37,599 bases of DNA, from positions 1 through 37,599 of IMG/VR virus record IMGVR_UViG_3300045012_000070; one strand, 5' to 3'. The translations under genes and the position numbers were made by a program. This document shows positions 36,506-37,599 of this stretch, in pieces. The DNA comes from a virus. The number at the start of each line of letters is the position of its first letter. Within the stretch, counting starts at the first letter, position 1. Under the pieces are notes generated by a model. It ran no database searches. It saw only the letters and a program-made list of their open reading frames with translations, and was not told where the DNA came from.

Positions 36506-37599
36506 TGGCCTGGTACGATGCTCCAATTCGTCCCTTGGATCCGGTCATCCCTGATGATCAAGCGACTCAGTCTGAACGTTACTTCCGTGACAACTTCACG
36601 GGCACGGGCCAGAACTCGTTCCCTCGACCCCCGGCCCAGGATCAAGGTCAATGGCAACGTCTGTTGAACGTCCAGCCTATTACCCGCGGTACAATCGAAA
36701 AGCGGTGGGGCTACACGGCGTTTACTACTGGTTTAGTGGCCGGAACTAATCGCCTGACCAATTATCAATCTGACGCTACTGGTATTCGAAACATCATTAC
36801 TTCCGGGCCCAGTGATGTGTCGGCGTGGTACGAGAACGGCACTCCATATTTCACCGGGATCTTCAATCCCGCGATCTCCAACGGCCCGGTTCGATCCCTG
36901 ACGTCTCGGAGTTACCAATATTTCTTTGATGGAAACACAGTAGATGCCCTTAAGTGGGACGGGTCTCAATCCAACGCTGCCCCTCATCTATCAAACATCG
37001 GCATCCTGTCTACTAACGTCACCACTTCAGGTGCCGGAAGTACCAACACTAGTTATGGTCCGAATGCACCAGGGACTGCTAGTACCGCGGCGTTTCGGCC
37101 TTGGACCAACCCTAACAACATCAAAGTCAATGACGGGAACGTTGCCACTAGTTTTCAATTGGGCAATGGGGTAACTCAAACGGGCGTTTTGTCGGGTACC
37201 AACTTTGCCATGTCTACGACAGGCACAGCGGTTGTGGGTATTCAGGTCTCGATTAAAGCCTCAGGTGGAAACCCGGCGGCAGGACTACCGGCCTTTGCTA
37301 GTATTCGGTTGACCAAAGATGGCGTTAATGCTTATGGATTCGCCCGCGGGACCGCGAACTTTAGCGGAGGTTTGGCCTTTTACACAGTTGGAAGTAGCAC
37401 TGACTTATGGGGAGGTAGTTGGTCAATAGCAGATGTTAACTCCCCGAACTTTGGGGTTCAAATCATCGGGTATTGCCCTGGAGCTACCGGACCGATCGTA
37501 ACCAACGTCCTCGTCGACTTCGTCGAAGTAACGGTCTTTACAAATGCACAGAGCGGCAGCACCCTTAACTCTGGGGGCGGCGTTGGGATTGCAAGTTCG
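36505..37599 (+). CDS. tail protein, 3' end beyond the window
   Basis: 365 codons without a stop from ATG 36505 (MAWYDAPIRPLDPVIPDDQA), starting in a TAATG junction. Beta-rich, Asn/Gly/Thr/Ser-rich, with NAPGTASTAAFRPWTNPNN and long beta repeats, typical of a large tail or nozzle component. No signal peptide. It is cut at the right edge, so length and domain order are unknown. Confidence 0.7.
   Translation, partial: MAWYDAPIRPLDPVIPDDQATQSERYFRDNFTGTGQNSFPRPPAQDQGQWQRLLNVQPITRGTIEKRWGYTAFTTGLVAGTNRLTNYQSDATGIRNIITSGPSDVSAWYENGTPYFTGIFNPAISNGPVRSLTSRSYQYFFDGNTVDALKWDGSQSNAAPHLSNIGILSTNVTTSGAGSTNTSYGPNAPGTASTAAFRPWTNPNNIKVNDGNVATSFQLGNGVTQTGVLSGTNFAMSTTGTAVVGIQVSIKASGGNPAAGLPAFASIRLTKDGVNAYGFARGTANFSGGLAFYTVGSSTDLWGGSWSIADVNSPNFGVQIIGYCPGATGPIVTNVLVDFVEVTVFTNAQSGSTLNSGGGVGIASS

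Overview
The window is part of a double-stranded DNA tailed phage (or prophage) genome. It is split by a divergent promoter region at about 14.8-14.9 kb. Everything to the left (1-14.8 kb) is read leftward; everything to the right (14.99-37.6 kb) is read rightward. Both ends are cut: a gene starts at position 61 and runs off the left edge, and a tail-type gene starting at 36505 is still open at the right edge. There is no rRNA, no tRNA I can support, no CRISPR and no insertion sequence. No polymerase, primase, integrase or repressor is visible, so lifestyle and replication cannot be read from this piece.

Left arm (leftward, probably early/accessory): about 45 tightly packed, often overlapping small genes (ATGA couplings, AAGGAG(C/G) ribosome sites). 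The only enzyme I recognise is a phiEco32-type COOH.NH2 ligase (amidoligase, 4346-5683). The rest are small cysteine-pair (zinc-ribbon-like) proteins, single-helix membrane mini-proteins, a lipoprotein, two exported proteins, and two paralogous sets (1891/2328; 10881/13806). One gene (7430-7637) is broken by one extra base in a C run. Good intrinsic terminators lie at 9755-9782 and 10739-10767. A long inverted repeat plus an 18-codon ORF sits at 9804-9973.

Right arm (rightward, late): small terminase, LAGLIDADG endonuclease, large terminase and HNH endonuclease. Next comes a run of small virion-like or hypothetical proteins, including a tandem family of five related mini-proteins (21349-22638), then a three-way-junction RNA candidate (22647-22732). 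A block of exported, cysteine-containing tail-spike-like proteins follows (23049-27933); its first gene carries an in-frame amber codon. After that come portal, scaffold-like protein, N4-gp56-type major capsid, small head/tail proteins, a lytic transglycosylase, a histidine phosphatase, another secreted-type protein, a head-tail adaptor candidate and the open tail gene. The portal, N4-gp56-like capsid and absence (so far) of a tape measure or sheath suggest a short-tailed phage.

Host: Shine-Dalgarno sites are canonical, promoters are sigma70-like, and exported proteins have Sec signals ending in A-x-A-Q, with a lipobox. That fits a Gram-negative, possibly soil Acidobacteriota-like host, but this is inference only.

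The signals least explained by known genes are four. (1) A roughly 22-nt hairpin motif (CCTCG - A-rich loop - CGGGG) recurs at least seven times on both strands, usually just before start codons. (2) The 22647-22732 RNA has two CU-rich, anti-Shine-Dalgarno-like loops. (3) The tail-spike gene contains an amber codon. (4) Two mirror-image promoters share a TGACAC repeat.
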